From Neptunitalea lumnitzerae (lineage in GTDB: Bacteria > Bacteroidota > Bacteroidia > Flavobacteriales > Flavobacteriaceae), in NCBI RefSeq assembly GCF_027924185.1, contig NZ_BRVO01000005.1, positions 107,586 to 171,585 of the forward strand: a DNA stretch of 64,000 nucleotides, written 5' to 3'. The position numbers and the translations under genes were made by a program. Of the stretch, positions 34,187-41,557 are shown one piece after another. Position 1 is the stretch's first letter. The number at the start of each line of letters is the position of its first letter. Under the pieces are notes generated by a model that did no database searches, was not told the origin of the DNA, and was given only the letters and a program-made list of their open reading frames with translations.

Positions 34187-35350
34187 ATGGATATAGATAC
34201 TTCATTGGATATGAATTTTGAGTATTCTGAAACTCAACAAATGGTTGCAGAATCTGCAAGAGATTTTTCTTTACAGTTTATAAAGCCTCATGTGAGAACA
34301 TGGGATGAACAACAAATATTTCCCGTAGATGTTTTTAAAAAGGCTGGAGAGTATGGCTTTATGGGAATTTTGGTTCCTGAGCATTACGGTGGTTCTGGTT
34401 TAGGATACCATGAATATGTTGCTATTATAGAAGAGATATCTAAAATAGACCCTTCTATTGGTTTGTCTGTAGCAGCACATAATTCACTTTGTACAAATCA
34501 TATTCTATCTTTTGGTAACGAAGATCAAAAGGCGAAGTGGTTGCCTAAATTGGCTACAGGAGAATGGATTGGTGCCTGGGGATTAACTGAACATAATACA
34601 GGTTCTGATGCTGGCGGTATGAATACGACTGCTGTGAAAGATGGTAATGAATGGATTATTAATGGAGCTAAGAATTTTATAACACACGGTAAAAGTGGTG
34701 ATGTAGCTGTAGTTATTATAAGAACTGGAGAAAAAGGAGATAGTAGGGGTATGACCGCTTTTGTGATAGAAAAAGGAACACCTGGTTTTTCTAGTGGTAA
34801 AAAAGAAGATAAGCTTGGTATGCGTGCTAGTGAAACTACAGAACTTGTTTTTCAAGATTGTAGAATTTCAGATGAAAATAGGTTAGGAGAGGTAGGAGAA
34901 GGTTTTATTCAAGCGATGAAAATATTAGACGGAGGGCGCATATCTATAGCAGCATTATCTTTAGGTATTGCTAAAGGTGCTTACGAAGCCGCTTTACAAT
35001 ATTCTAAAGAAAGAGTACAGTTTGGTAAGCCAATTAGCGCTTTTCAAGGGGTTTCTTTTAAATTGGCAGACATGGCAACGCAAATTGAAGCTTCAGAGTT
35101 ACTAATACATAAAGCAGCTTCTTTAAAAAATAAACACCTTCCTGTTACTAAAATTGGGGCTATGGCTAAAATGTACGCTTCTGAAGCTTGCGTAGCAATA
35201 GCCAATGAAGCGATACAAATACACGGAGGTTATGGATACACCAAAGATTTTCCTGTAGAGAAGTTCTACAGAGACGCTAAATTGTGTACCATAGGTGAAG
35301 GCACTACAGAGATTCAAAAAGTAGTTATCTCAAGAAATATACTTTCCTAA
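34187..35350 (+). CDS. Acyl-CoA dehydrogenase
   Basis: 387-residue FAD enzyme that oxidises an acyl-CoA to the enoyl-CoA and passes electrons to ETF. Contains GAWGLTEHNTGSDAGGMNTTA (signature 1), GAKNFITHG, QFGKPISAFQGVSFKLADMA, and the C-terminal YRDAKLCTIGEGTTEIQ in which Glu of GEGTTE is the usual catalytic base. Most like short-chain (butyryl-CoA type) enzymes; the exact chain length is not readable. The alternative start is the Met at 34211. A -7-like TATTTTTG lies at 34159-34166. Confidence 0.92.
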   Translation: MDIDTSLDMNFEYSETQQMVAESARDFSLQFIKPHVRTWDEQQIFPVDVFKKAGEYGFMGILVPEHYGGSGLGYHEYVAIIEEISKIDPSIGLSVAAHNSLCTNHILSFGNEDQKAKWLPKLATGEWIGAWGLTEHNTGSDAGGMNTTAVKDGNEWIINGAKNFITHGKSGDVAVVIIRTGEKGDSRGMTAFVIEKGTPGFSSGKKEDKLGMRASETTELVFQDCRISDENRLGEVGEGFIQAMKILDGGRISIAALSLGIAKGAYEAALQYSKERVQFGKPISAFQGVSFKLADMATQIEASELLIHKAASLKNKHLPVTKIGAMAKMYASEACVAIANEAIQIHGGYGYTKDFPVEKFYRDAKLCTIGEGTTEIQKVVISRNILS

Positions 35351-35416
35351 GTACTTCTTAATTTAAGAAGTTATTAACACTATAACGTTTAAGTTAATCC
35401 TTTATTGGTTTATAGG

Positions 35417-35424
35417 TATTTTTG
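35417..35424 (+). promoter_or_regulatory. -7 element of the alpha-amylase gene
   Basis: TATTTTTG, matching TAnnTTTG, 44 bases before the ATG. No TTG occurs at the expected -33 position, so activator dependence is possible. Confidence 0.45.
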
Positions 35425-35425
35425 C

Positions 35426-35463
35426 ACTGGTTTATTTTATAAATTCATAAAAAATAAACCAGT
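35426..35463 (+). repeat. 13-bp perfect inverted repeat in the amylase 5' leader
   Basis: ACTGGTTTATTTT (35426-35438) and AAAATAAACCAGT (35451-35463), separated by 12 bases, ending 5 bases before the amylase ATG and starting just after the -7 element. As RNA it would form a hairpin next to the start codon; as DNA it is a plausible operator. There is no T tract, so it is not a terminator. Confidence 0.65.
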
Positions 35464-35468
35464 ATATT

Positions 35469-36848
35469 ATGAAAAAATCAATTTCATTTATTTATTTACT
35501 ATTCTTAGTGCTCACTTTAAGTTGTAGTAAAAACGATGTAGAATTCGAAGAAGCTGCAATTGACAATCCCTTTGACAAAGAAAATGCTTTAAACACCAAT
35601 GCGCAGCGCAGTATGGGTTCTGGAGTAATGATGCAGGCCTTTTATTGGGATGTACCAGATGGTGGTACGTGGTGGAATACCGTGTCTACTAAAGTTGCTG
35701 ATTGGAGTAATGCGGGTATTGATGCTATTTGGTTACCACCAGCAAGCAAAGCTCAAAACGGACCTTTTTCTATGGGGTATGATCCTTTTGATTATTATGA
35801 TTTTGGTAATTACAATCAAATGGGAAGTACTGAAACCAGATTTGGGTCGTTAACAGAGCTTCAAAATTTAATTACTACAGCTCATAACTCAAACGTTAGC
35901 GTTATTGCTGATATTGTAATTAATCATAATAGTGGAGGAGGGTCTGAAGCGAATCCGTTTACAGGCGGGAATACTTGGACCGATTTTCAACCAGCATCCG
36001 GTAATTTCCTAAGATCTAGTTATGATTTTCACCCTAATGATTACCATAGCAATGATTATGGTGCTTTTGGAGGCTTCCCAGATTTATGCCATCACAAATC
36101 TTATGTACAAGATTGGTTATGGAACAATTCTAACTCTGTAGCAAAATACTATAAGAATACTATAGGTTTTGACGGTTGGCGTTTTGACTATGTGAAAGGT
36201 TTTGAGCCATGGGTAGTAAACTCTTGGGTAAATGCTGTTGGTGGTTTTGCTGTTGGTGAATATTGGGATAGCAATGTGTCTACTTTAGACTGGTGGACTA
36301 GTCAAGCAAATGCAAGTGCTTTTGATTTTGCTTGTTACTATGCCATGAGAGATGCATTTAGTAATAACGACTTAAATAACCTTAATAATAATATGTTATG
36401 GAAGGTAAATGGTAGTAAAGCTGTAACTTTTGTGGCAAACCATGATACCGATGAAATTTTTAACAATAAAATTTTGGCTTATGCCTACATTTTAACCCAT
36501 GAAGGGTATCCTACTATTTTTTACAGAGATTATGAAGAATGGCTAGATAAGAATAAATTAAATAATTTAATTTGGATTCATAATAACTTAGCTAGTGGTA
36601 GTACCGATATTTTACATGTAGATAACGATGAGTATATTGCTAAAAGAAACGGATACAACTCTAGTGGGTTAATTGTATACATTAATAATAGTGATAGTTG
36701 GTTAGAAAGATGGGTGCCTACTAATTGGAGTAATACAGTAATTAAAGATTATACAGGAAATTCATCTTGGGAACCTACCACACAATCAGGTACTTGGGTT
36801 AAAATTCAGGCACCACCACACGGGTATACAGTATGGTCTACAAAATAA
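35469..36848 (+). CDS. Archaeal-type (GH13_7-like) alpha-amylase lipoprotein
   Basis: 459 residues with a lipoprotein signal (LTLSC, Cys19), hence probably on the outside of the cell. GH13 barrel with ADIVINHN, GWRFDYVKGF (nucleophile Asp240), GEYWDSN (acid/base Glu264) and FVANHDTDE (Asp326). The text is very like the Pyrococcus/Thermococcus alpha-amylases (VMMQAFYWDVPDGGTWW, the MGYDPFDYYDFGNYNQ block, PTIFYRDYEEWL). Hydrolyses internal alpha-1,4 links of starch or glycogen. It stands alone, not in a sus-type locus. I would expect subfamily GH13_7. Confidence 0.93.
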   Translation: MKKSISFIYLLFLVLTLSCSKNDVEFEEAAIDNPFDKENALNTNAQRSMGSGVMMQAFYWDVPDGGTWWNTVSTKVADWSNAGIDAIWLPPASKAQNGPFSMGYDPFDYYDFGNYNQMGSTETRFGSLTELQNLITTAHNSNVSVIADIVINHNSGGGSEANPFTGGNTWTDFQPASGNFLRSSYDFHPNDYHSNDYGAFGGFPDLCHHKSYVQDWLWNNSNSVAKYYKNTIGFDGWRFDYVKGFEPWVVNSWVNAVGGFAVGEYWDSNVSTLDWWTSQANASAFDFACYYAMRDAFSNNDLNNLNNNMLWKVNGSKAVTFVANHDTDEIFNNKILAYAYILTHEGYPTIFYRDYEEWLDKNKLNNLIWIHNNLASGSTDILHVDNDEYIAKRNGYNSSGLIVYINNSDSWLERWVPTNWSNTVIKDYTGNSSWEPTTQSGTWVKIQAPPHGYTVWSTK

Positions 36849-36860
36849 TTTAAAAAAATA

Positions 36861-36890
36861 TTTGGTATATTAAAATTATTTCTAATTTTG
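36861..36890 (+). promoter_or_regulatory. rpsU promoter
   Basis: TTTG (36861-36864), 18 bases, TAATTTTG (36883-36890). The TTG at 36888 belongs to the -7 element and is not a start codon. Confidence 0.75.
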
Positions 36891-36902
36891 CACTTCCAAA
36901 CG

Positions 36903-36911
36903 AAAGGAGGT
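36903..36911 (+). promoter_or_regulatory. Strong Shine-Dalgarno of rpsU
   Basis: AAAGGAGGT, 9 bases before the ATG at 36921: a full complement to the 16S rRNA 3' end. Other genes here start behind A-rich, SD-less leaders. In Flavobacterium johnsoniae the anti-SD is held by bS21, bS6 and bS18, and rpsU is one of the few genes retaining an SD, interpreted as autoregulation. Confidence 0.85.
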
Positions 36912-36920
36912 GGTAAAGAT

Positions 36921-37115
36921 ATGTTGATTATACCTATAAAAGAAGGAGAAAATATAGATAGAGCGTTAAAACGCTACAAGAGAAAATTCGACAGAACGGG
37001 AACTATGCGTAAGCTAAGAAGCCGTCAGCAGTTCACGAAACCTTCTGTTGCTAAAAGAGCTCAGATTCAAAAAGCACAATATGTGCAACATTTGAGAGAT
37101 CAAGAAGAAGTGTAA
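36921..37115 (+). CDS. rpsU: 30S ribosomal protein bS21
   Basis: 64 residues, basic, starting MLIIPIKEGENIDRALKRYKR and containing FDRTGTMRKLRSRQQF, standard bS21. The ATG at 36921 directly follows the SD. In flavobacterial ribosomes bS21 helps occlude the anti-Shine-Dalgarno, so a strong SD on its own mRNA permits feedback: ribosomes lacking bS21 would translate it best. Own promoter and terminator. Confidence 0.96.
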   Translation: MLIIPIKEGENIDRALKRYKRKFDRTGTMRKLRSRQQFTKPSVAKRAQIQKAQYVQHLRDQEEV

Positions 37116-37137
37116 GCTTTGTCTGCATCATATAATT

Positions 37138-37165
37138 AAAATCCCGCTATTAGCGGGATTTTTTT
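37138..37165 (+). terminator. Terminator of rpsU
   Basis: Stem ATCCCGC / GCGGGAT (37141-37147 with 37153-37159), then TTTTTTT. Confidence 0.87.
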
Positions 37166-37194
37166 GTTTATATTAGTTTGTAAAACATAAAAAA

Positions 37195-38088
37195 ATGGAA
37201 TCGTTAGAGGCTTTTATTAGGTATTTAAAATCAGAGAAAAATTATTCTCCTCATACCATATTGGCTTATCAGAAAGATATCGAGGCTTTTAAGTTGTATT
37301 GTATTTCTACTTATGAAGTGGAAGCTTTGGAAGAAGTAACTTATACTTATATAAGGGGCTGGATAGTTGAAATGGTTGAAGATGGGGTGTCTAATAGAAG
37401 TATTAATAGGAAGATAGCTTCTTTAAAAGCATTTTATAAATTTCTTATAAAAGTCAAAAAGATTTCGGTGAACCCTCTGGCTAAACATGTGGCGTTAAAA
37501 GTATCACAAAAAGCGGAGGTACCTTTTTCTGAAAAAGAAATAGATAAGGTGTTTTCTATGTTGGCTGAAGATACTTCCTTTGAAGGCTTACGCAATAAAT
37601 TAATGGTAGAAATTTTGTATGGTACCGGTATACGAAGGGCTGAGTTAATTAATATTAAAGTTTCTGACATAGATTTGACCTCTAGTACTTTAAAGGTTTT
37701 AGGGAAAAGAAATAAAGAACGAATAGTTCCGCTGTTGCCGTTTATAATAGAGAGTTTTTATAAATACATGAGATTGCGTGAGAATATTGCAATAGAAGGT
37801 GATGTTAATTATTTATTTGTTGTAGAAGGGGGAGTTAAAGTTTCTGAAACGCTTGTTTATCGATTAATAAATAACTACTTTAGTATAGCATCAAGTAAGG
37901 TAAAAAAGAGTCCGCATGTGCTTAGGCATAGCTTTGCAACTCATTTATTAAACAATGGTGCAGATCTCAATTCTGTAAAAGAATTATTAGGGCATGCAAG
38001 TTTGGCATCAACTCAGAATTATACGCATACAAGTATTGCAGAACTAAAAAAGAGTTATTCAGGCGCGCATCCCAGAAGTAAAAAATAA
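37195..38088 (+). CDS. xerC: Tyrosine recombinase, XerC/XerD type
   Basis: 297 residues: N-terminal SAM-like DNA-binding half (FIRYLKSEKNYSPHTILAY) and C-terminal catalytic half with Arg147 (GTGIRRAEL), Lys171, His241/Arg244 (HVLRHSFATHLL), His267 (LLGHASL) and Tyr276 (TQNYTHTS). Resolves chromosome dimers at dif. No attachment sites or cargo genes flank it, so it is the housekeeping recombinase and not an integrase. XerC versus XerD cannot be separated with certainty. Confidence 0.88.
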   Translation: MESLEAFIRYLKSEKNYSPHTILAYQKDIEAFKLYCISTYEVEALEEVTYTYIRGWIVEMVEDGVSNRSINRKIASLKAFYKFLIKVKKISVNPLAKHVALKVSQKAEVPFSEKEIDKVFSMLAEDTSFEGLRNKLMVEILYGTGIRRAELINIKVSDIDLTSSTLKVLGKRNKERIVPLLPFIIESFYKYMRLRENIAIEGDVNYLFVVEGGVKVSETLVYRLINNYFSIASSKVKKSPHVLRHSFATHLLNNGADLNSVKELLGHASLASTQNYTHTSIAELKKSYSGAHPRSKK

Positions 38089-38136
38089 TTTTTTACAGAA
38101 TATTAAAAATAATGTTGAACTTTAAATGTTGAGAAA

Positions 38137-38439
38137 ATGAAAGTAAACACGCAATCTGTAAATTTCACGGTAGATGGAAAATTAGTCGATTTTATTCAAA
38201 AGAAAATGGATAAGCTAGATCAATTTTTTGACAAAGTAATTTGTGCTGATGTCTATTTAAAGGTAGAGAATACCAGTGATAAAGAGAATAAGATAGTGGA
38301 AGTGAAGGTGTCCGTTCCGGGCGATGAGTTTATTGTTAAAAAGCAACGTAAATCCTTTGAAGAGGGTATTGATTCAGCAGCAAATTCTTTAGAACGTATT
38401 CTATTGAAAAGAAAAGAAAGAGTAAGGGCGAGTGTTTAA
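38137..38439 (+). CDS. hpf: Short-form ribosome hibernation promoting factor
   Basis: 100 residues of the HPF/RaiA S30AE fold: MKVNTQSVNFTVDGKLVDFIQKK, then ICADVYLKVEN and the basic C-terminus LLKRKERVRASV. Binds the 30S decoding site in stationary phase. It lacks the C-terminal dimerisation domain of long HPFs. It lies 48 bases after xerC and before the tRNA cluster. Confidence 0.9.
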   Translation: MKVNTQSVNFTVDGKLVDFIQKKMDKLDQFFDKVICADVYLKVENTSDKENKIVEVKVSVPGDEFIVKKQRKSFEEGIDSAANSLERILLKRKERVRASV

Positions 38440-38462
38440 TGAAAATATTTTTCAAAAAATGT

Positions 38463-38492
38463 TTTGATTAAAAAAATAAATATATACATTTG
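38463..38492 (+). promoter_or_regulatory. Promoter of the tRNA-tuf transcript
   Basis: TTTG (38463-38466), 18 bases, TACATTTG (38485-38492). Same spacing as the rpsU promoter and the same TTTGC edge as the rRNA-type promoters at the window end. It should drive the four tRNAs and probably tuf. Confidence 0.75.
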
Positions 38493-38493
38493 C

Positions 38494-38521
38494 AGTCCGT
38501 TAGAAATAGCGGACTTTTTTT
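38494..38521 (+). terminator. Terminator-like hairpin between hpf and the tRNAs
   Basis: AGTCCGTTA / TAGCGGACT (9 pairs, one G-T) around a GAAA tetraloop, followed by TTTTTT. It starts 2 bases after the -7 element, so it would stop transcripts coming from hpf while the tRNA transcript starts inside it. Confidence 0.7.
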
Positions 38522-38530
38522 ATGAAATAT

Positions 38531-38604
38531 GCCGATGTAGCTCAGCTGGCTAGAGCAGCTGATTTGTAATCAGCAGGTCGTGGGTTCGAGTCCCTCTATC
38601 GGCT
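38531..38604 (+). tRNA. tRNA-Thr (TGT)
   Basis: 74 bases, complete cloverleaf: acceptor GCCGATG/TATCGGC, anticodon TGT in GATTTGTAATC, T arm GTGGGTTCGAGTCCC. No CCA encoded. Confidence 0.95.
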
Positions 38605-38639
38605 CTAAAAAAGTTCAGGAAAATATTGATAATGTTTGA

Positions 38640-38722
38640 GGGGAGATACTCAAGCGGCCAACGAGGACAGACTGTAAATCTGTTGGTTTTTACCTTCGCA
38701 GGTTCGAATCCTGCTCTCCCCA
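38640..38722 (+). tRNA. tRNA-Tyr (GTA)
   Basis: 83 bases with a long variable arm. Acceptor GGGGAGA/TCTCCCC, anticodon GTA in GACTGTAAATC, T arm GCAGGTTCGAATCCTGC. No CCA encoded. Confidence 0.95.
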
Positions 38723-38730
38723 CAATAAAC

Positions 38731-38803
38731 GCGGGAGTAGCTCAGTTGGTAGAGCGTCAGCCTTCCAAGCTGAATGTCGCGAGTTCGAACCTCGTCTCCC
38801 GCT
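38731..38803 (+). tRNA. tRNA-Gly (TCC)
   Basis: 73 bases. Acceptor GCGGGAG/CTCCCGC, anticodon TCC in CCTTCCAAG, T arm GCGAGTTCGAACCTCGT. Confidence 0.95.
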
Positions 38804-38823
38804 CTGAGATTTATTGTTTAAAA

Positions 38824-38895
38824 GCCGACGTAGCTCAGGGGTAGAGCGCTTCCTTGGTAAGGAAGAGGTCACGGGTTCAATTCCCGTCGTTGGCT
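38824..38895 (+). tRNA. tRNA-Thr (GGT)
   Basis: 72 bases. Acceptor GCCGACG/CGTTGGC, anticodon GGT in CCTTGGTAAGG, T arm CACGGGTTCAATTCCCG. Second Thr isoacceptor in the cluster. Confidence 0.95.
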
Positions 38896-38952
38896 CGATG
38901 CAAAGCAAAATTTTGAACACTAATATATAACTAAGATTAAAATTATTAAATC

Positions 38953-40140
38953 ATGGCAAAGGAAACTTTTGATCGTTCCAAACCGCACTTAAATATTGGT
39001 ACTATTGGACACGTTGACCACGGTAAAACTACTTTGACTGCTGCTATTACAACTGTATTAGCTAACGCTGGTCTTTCTGAATTACGTTCTTTCGATTCTA
39101 TCGATAACGCTCCAGAAGAAAAAGAAAGAGGTATTACTATTAATACATCTCACGTAGAGTATCAAACTGCTAACCGTCACTATGCGCACGTTGACTGTCC
39201 TGGTCACGCCGATTACGTTAAAAACATGGTAACTGGTGCTGCTCAGATGGATGGTGCGATCTTAGTGGTTGCTGCAACTGATGGACCAATGCCACAAACT
39301 CGTGAGCACATCTTATTAGGTCGTCAGGTTGGTGTTCCAAGAATCGTTGTTTTCTTGAACAAATGTGATATGGTTGATGACGAAGAGTTATTAGAGCTTG
39401 TTGATATGGAGGTAAGAGATTTACTTTCTTTCTATGAGTATGATGGAGATAACGGGCCTGTTATTCAAGGTTCTGCTTTAGGAGCTTTAAATGGTGAGCA
39501 AAAATGGGTTGATTCTGTAATGGAATTAATGGATGCAGTTGATAACTGGATTGAATTACCTGAGCGTGATGTAGATAAGCCATTCTTAATGCCTGTAGAA
39601 GATGTATTTACAATTACTGGTCGTGGTACTGTTGCAACTGGACGTATCGAAACTGGTGTTGCTAATACTGGAGATCCTGTAGAGATTATTGGTATGGGAG
39701 CTGAAAAATTAACTTCTACTATTACAGGGGTTGAAATGTTCCGTAAAATATTAGATAGAGGTGAAGCTGGTGATAACGTAGGTCTTTTATTAAGAGGTAT
39801 CGAGAAAACTGATATCAAAAGAGGTATGGTTATTTGTAAGCCAGGATCTGTAACTCCTCACACTAAATTCAAAGCAGAGGTTTATATCCTTAAGAAAGAA
39901 GAAGGTGGACGTCACACTCCATTCCATAACAACTACCGTCCACAGTTCTATTTAAGAACAACTGACGTTACTGGTACTATTACACTTCCTGAAGGAGTTG
40001 AGATGGTTATGCCAGGTGATAACTTAACTATTACTGTTGAGTTATTAAGCGCAGTAGCTTGTTCTGTAGGTCTACGTTTCGCTATCCGTGAAGGTGGTAG
40101 AACAGTAGGTGCTGGTCAGGTAACTGAAATTTTAGAATAA
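38953..40140 (+). CDS. tuf: Elongation factor Tu
   Basis: GTPase that delivers aminoacyl-tRNA to the ribosome. 395 residues. G1 GHVDHGKTT, switch region [13 protein letters not shown]3 [13 protein letters not shown]4 NKCDMVDD, then beta-barrel domains 2 and 3 ending [11 protein letters not shown]. It lies 57 bases after tRNA-Thr, so tRNAs and tuf are one transcript, an arrangement common in many bacteria. Confidence 0.98.
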   Translation: MAKETFDRSKPHLNIGTIGHVDHGKTTLTAAITTVLANAGLSELRSFDSIDNAPEEKERGITINTSHVEYQTANRHYAHVDCPGHADYVKNMVTGAAQMDGAILVVAATDGPMPQTREHILLGRQVGVPRIVVFLNKCDMVDDEELLELVDMEVRDLLSFYEYDGDNGPVIQGSALGALNGEQKWVDSVMELMDAVDNWIELPERDVDKPFLMPVEDVFTITGRGTVATGRIETGVANTGDPVEIIGMGAEKLTSTITGVEMFRKILDRGEAGDNVGLLLRGIEKTDIKRGMVICKPGSVTPHTKFKAEVYILKKEEGGRHTPFHNNYRPQFYLRTTDVTGTITLPEGVEMVMPGDNLTITVELLSAVACSVGLRFAIREGGRTVGAGQVTEILE

Positions 40141-40157
40141 TTCTCTAATATAGAATC

Positions 40158-40184
40158 AAAGGTGTCTCTTTGAGACGCCTTTTT
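40158..40184 (+). terminator. Terminator after tuf
   Basis: AAAGGTGTCT / AGACGCCTTT (one G-T pair) with a 5-base loop, then TT. It ends 3 bases before tRNA-Trp; partial read-through into tRNA-Trp and secE is likely because no promoter is visible in between. Confidence 0.7.
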
Positions 40185-40187
40185 CTT

Positions 40188-40258
40188 ACGGGTGTAGTTC
40201 AATGGCAGAATAGCGGTCTCCAAAACCGTTGATGGGGGTTCGAATCCCTCCACCCGTG
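40188..40258 (+). tRNA. tRNA-Trp (CCA)
   Basis: 71 bases. Acceptor ACGGGTG/CACCCGT, anticodon CCA in GTCTCCAAAAC, T arm GGGGGTTCGAATCCCTC. Positioned between tuf and secE, the classical location. Confidence 0.95.
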
Positions 40259-40277
40259 CAAAATAAATAAACTAAGA

Positions 40278-40472
40278 ATGGCAGGTTTTGTAACGTATAT
40301 TAAAGAATCTTACGACGAGTTAAAACACCATGTTACATGGCCTACATGGGCAGAAGGACAGAAGTTAATGGTAGTTGTTGCTGCTTTTTCTGTGATTTTT
40401 GCTTTGGCAATTTTTGGAGTAGATAAGGTGTTGGAATTTTTGATGAGTTCTTTCTTCGGTCTATTTAATTAA
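40278..40472 (+). CDS. secE: Preprotein translocase subunit SecE
   Basis: 64-residue single-span form. YIKESYDELKHHVTWPTWAEGQKL is the conserved amphipathic region before the membrane helix (about residues 34-60). Clamps SecY in the Sec channel. 20 bases before nusG. Confidence 0.95.
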   Translation: MAGFVTYIKESYDELKHHVTWPTWAEGQKLMVVVAAFSVIFALAIFGVDKVLEFLMSSFFGLFN

Positions 40473-40491
40473 TCTTATAAATTCTTGAACA

Positions 40492-41043
40492 ATGGCAGAG
40501 GGTATTGTAAAACAGTGGTATGTAGTTAGAGCTGTAAGTGGCCAGGAAAATAAGGTTAAAACGTATATCGAAAATGAAATTTCTCGTTTAGGCTATGCTG
40601 ATTATGTAGACGAGGTATTAGTACCTACAGAAAAGGTAGTTCAAATTCGTAACGGAAAAAAAATAAATAAAGAGCGTGTTTATTTTCCAGGGTATATTAT
40701 GGTGAAAGCTAACCTTGGGGGAGAAGTTACGCATATTATAAAATCTATTACTGGTGTAATCGGATTTTTAGGAGAGGTTAAAGGAGGAGATCCTGTCCCT
40801 TTAAGAAAATCTGAAGTAAACCGTATGTTAGGTAAGGTAGATGAATTATCTGTGAGAACGGATAATGTTGTAATTCCTTATAATGTTGGTGAAACTGTAA
40901 AAGTAATAGATGGACCATTTAACGGTTTCAACGGAAGTGTTGAAAAAGTAAATGAAGAAAAACGTAAGCTTGAAGTAATGGTGAAGATTTTTGGTAGAAA
41001 GACCCCTTTAGAGCTTAGTTATATGCAAGTAGAAAAAATATAA
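40492..41043 (+). CDS. nusG: Transcription termination/antitermination factor NusG
   Basis: 183 residues: NGN domain (QWYVVRAVSGQENKVKTYIE, YFPGYIMVKANL) and C-terminal KOW domain (VGETVKVIDGPFNGFNGSVEKV). Binds RNA polymerase and links it to Rho or the ribosome. Co-directional with secE. Confidence 0.97.
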   Translation: MAEGIVKQWYVVRAVSGQENKVKTYIENEISRLGYADYVDEVLVPTEKVVQIRNGKKINKERVYFPGYIMVKANLGGEVTHIIKSITGVIGFLGEVKGGDPVPLRKSEVNRMLGKVDELSVRTDNVVIPYNVGETVKVIDGPFNGFNGSVEKVNEEKRKLEVMVKIFGRKTPLELSYMQVEKI

Positions 41044-41054
41044 TTTTATTATAG

Positions 41055-41085
41055 AAAAGTGTATTTGCCAATAAATACACTTTTT
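41055..41085 (+). terminator. Hairpin with T tract between nusG and rplK
   Basis: Perfect 12-bp stem AAAAGTGTATTT / AAATACACTTTT with a 6-base loop, then TTTTT. It is AT-rich, so probably a partial terminator that uncouples secE-nusG levels from the ribosomal proteins. No strong promoter is visible after it. Confidence 0.65.
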
Positions 41086-41100
41086 ATTAAATTTTGAACA

Positions 41101-41538
41101 ATGGCAAAAGAAGTTAGTAAAGTAGTTAAACTACAAGTTAAGGGAGGTGCTGCGAATCCGTCGCCACCGGTTGGACCTGCTTTAGGAGCTGCCGGAGTTA
41201 ACATCATGGAATTCTGTAAGCAATTTAATGCACGTACACAGGATAAACCAGGGAAGACACTTCCTGTTGTTATCACGGTTTACAAAGATAAGTCATTTGA
41301 CTTTGTAATTAAGACTCCGCCAGCAGCAGTTCAATTATTGGAAGCGGCTAAGATTAAAAAAGGATCCGGAGAGCCAAACCGTAAGAAAGTAGCTAGCGTT
41401 ACCTGGGATCAGGTAAAAGCTATCGCGGAAGACAAAATGCAAGATCTTAATGCGTTTACTGTAGAATCAGCAATGAGCATGGTTGCAGGTACAGCAAGAT
41501 CTATGGGATTAACTGTTTCGGGTGATAAGCCTTTTTAA
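41101..41538 (+). CDS. rplK: 50S ribosomal protein uL11
   Basis: 145 residues. [22 protein letters not shown] is the uL11 N-terminal loop and the C-terminal domain binds 23S helices 43-44. Canonical order secE-nusG-rplK-rplA-rplJ-rplL-rpoBC. Confidence 0.98.
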   Translation: MAKEVSKVVKLQVKGGAANPSPPVGPALGAAGVNIMEFCKQFNARTQDKPGKTLPVVITVYKDKSFDFVIKTPPAAVQLLEAAKIKKGSGEPNRKKVASVTWDQVKAIAEDKMQDLNAFTVESAMSMVAGTARSMGLTVSGDKPF

Positions 41539-41557
41539 ATCTTAAACGACTGGAAAA

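Noticed and set aside
37195..38088. Tyrosine recombinase as sign of a mobile element
   Set aside because: Flanked by rpsU and hpf, with no attachment-site repeats, cargo or composition change; it fits housekeeping XerC/D.
38626..38920. Open frames on both strands across the tRNA cluster
   Set aside because: They consist of tRNA sequence; the four cloverleaves are complete.
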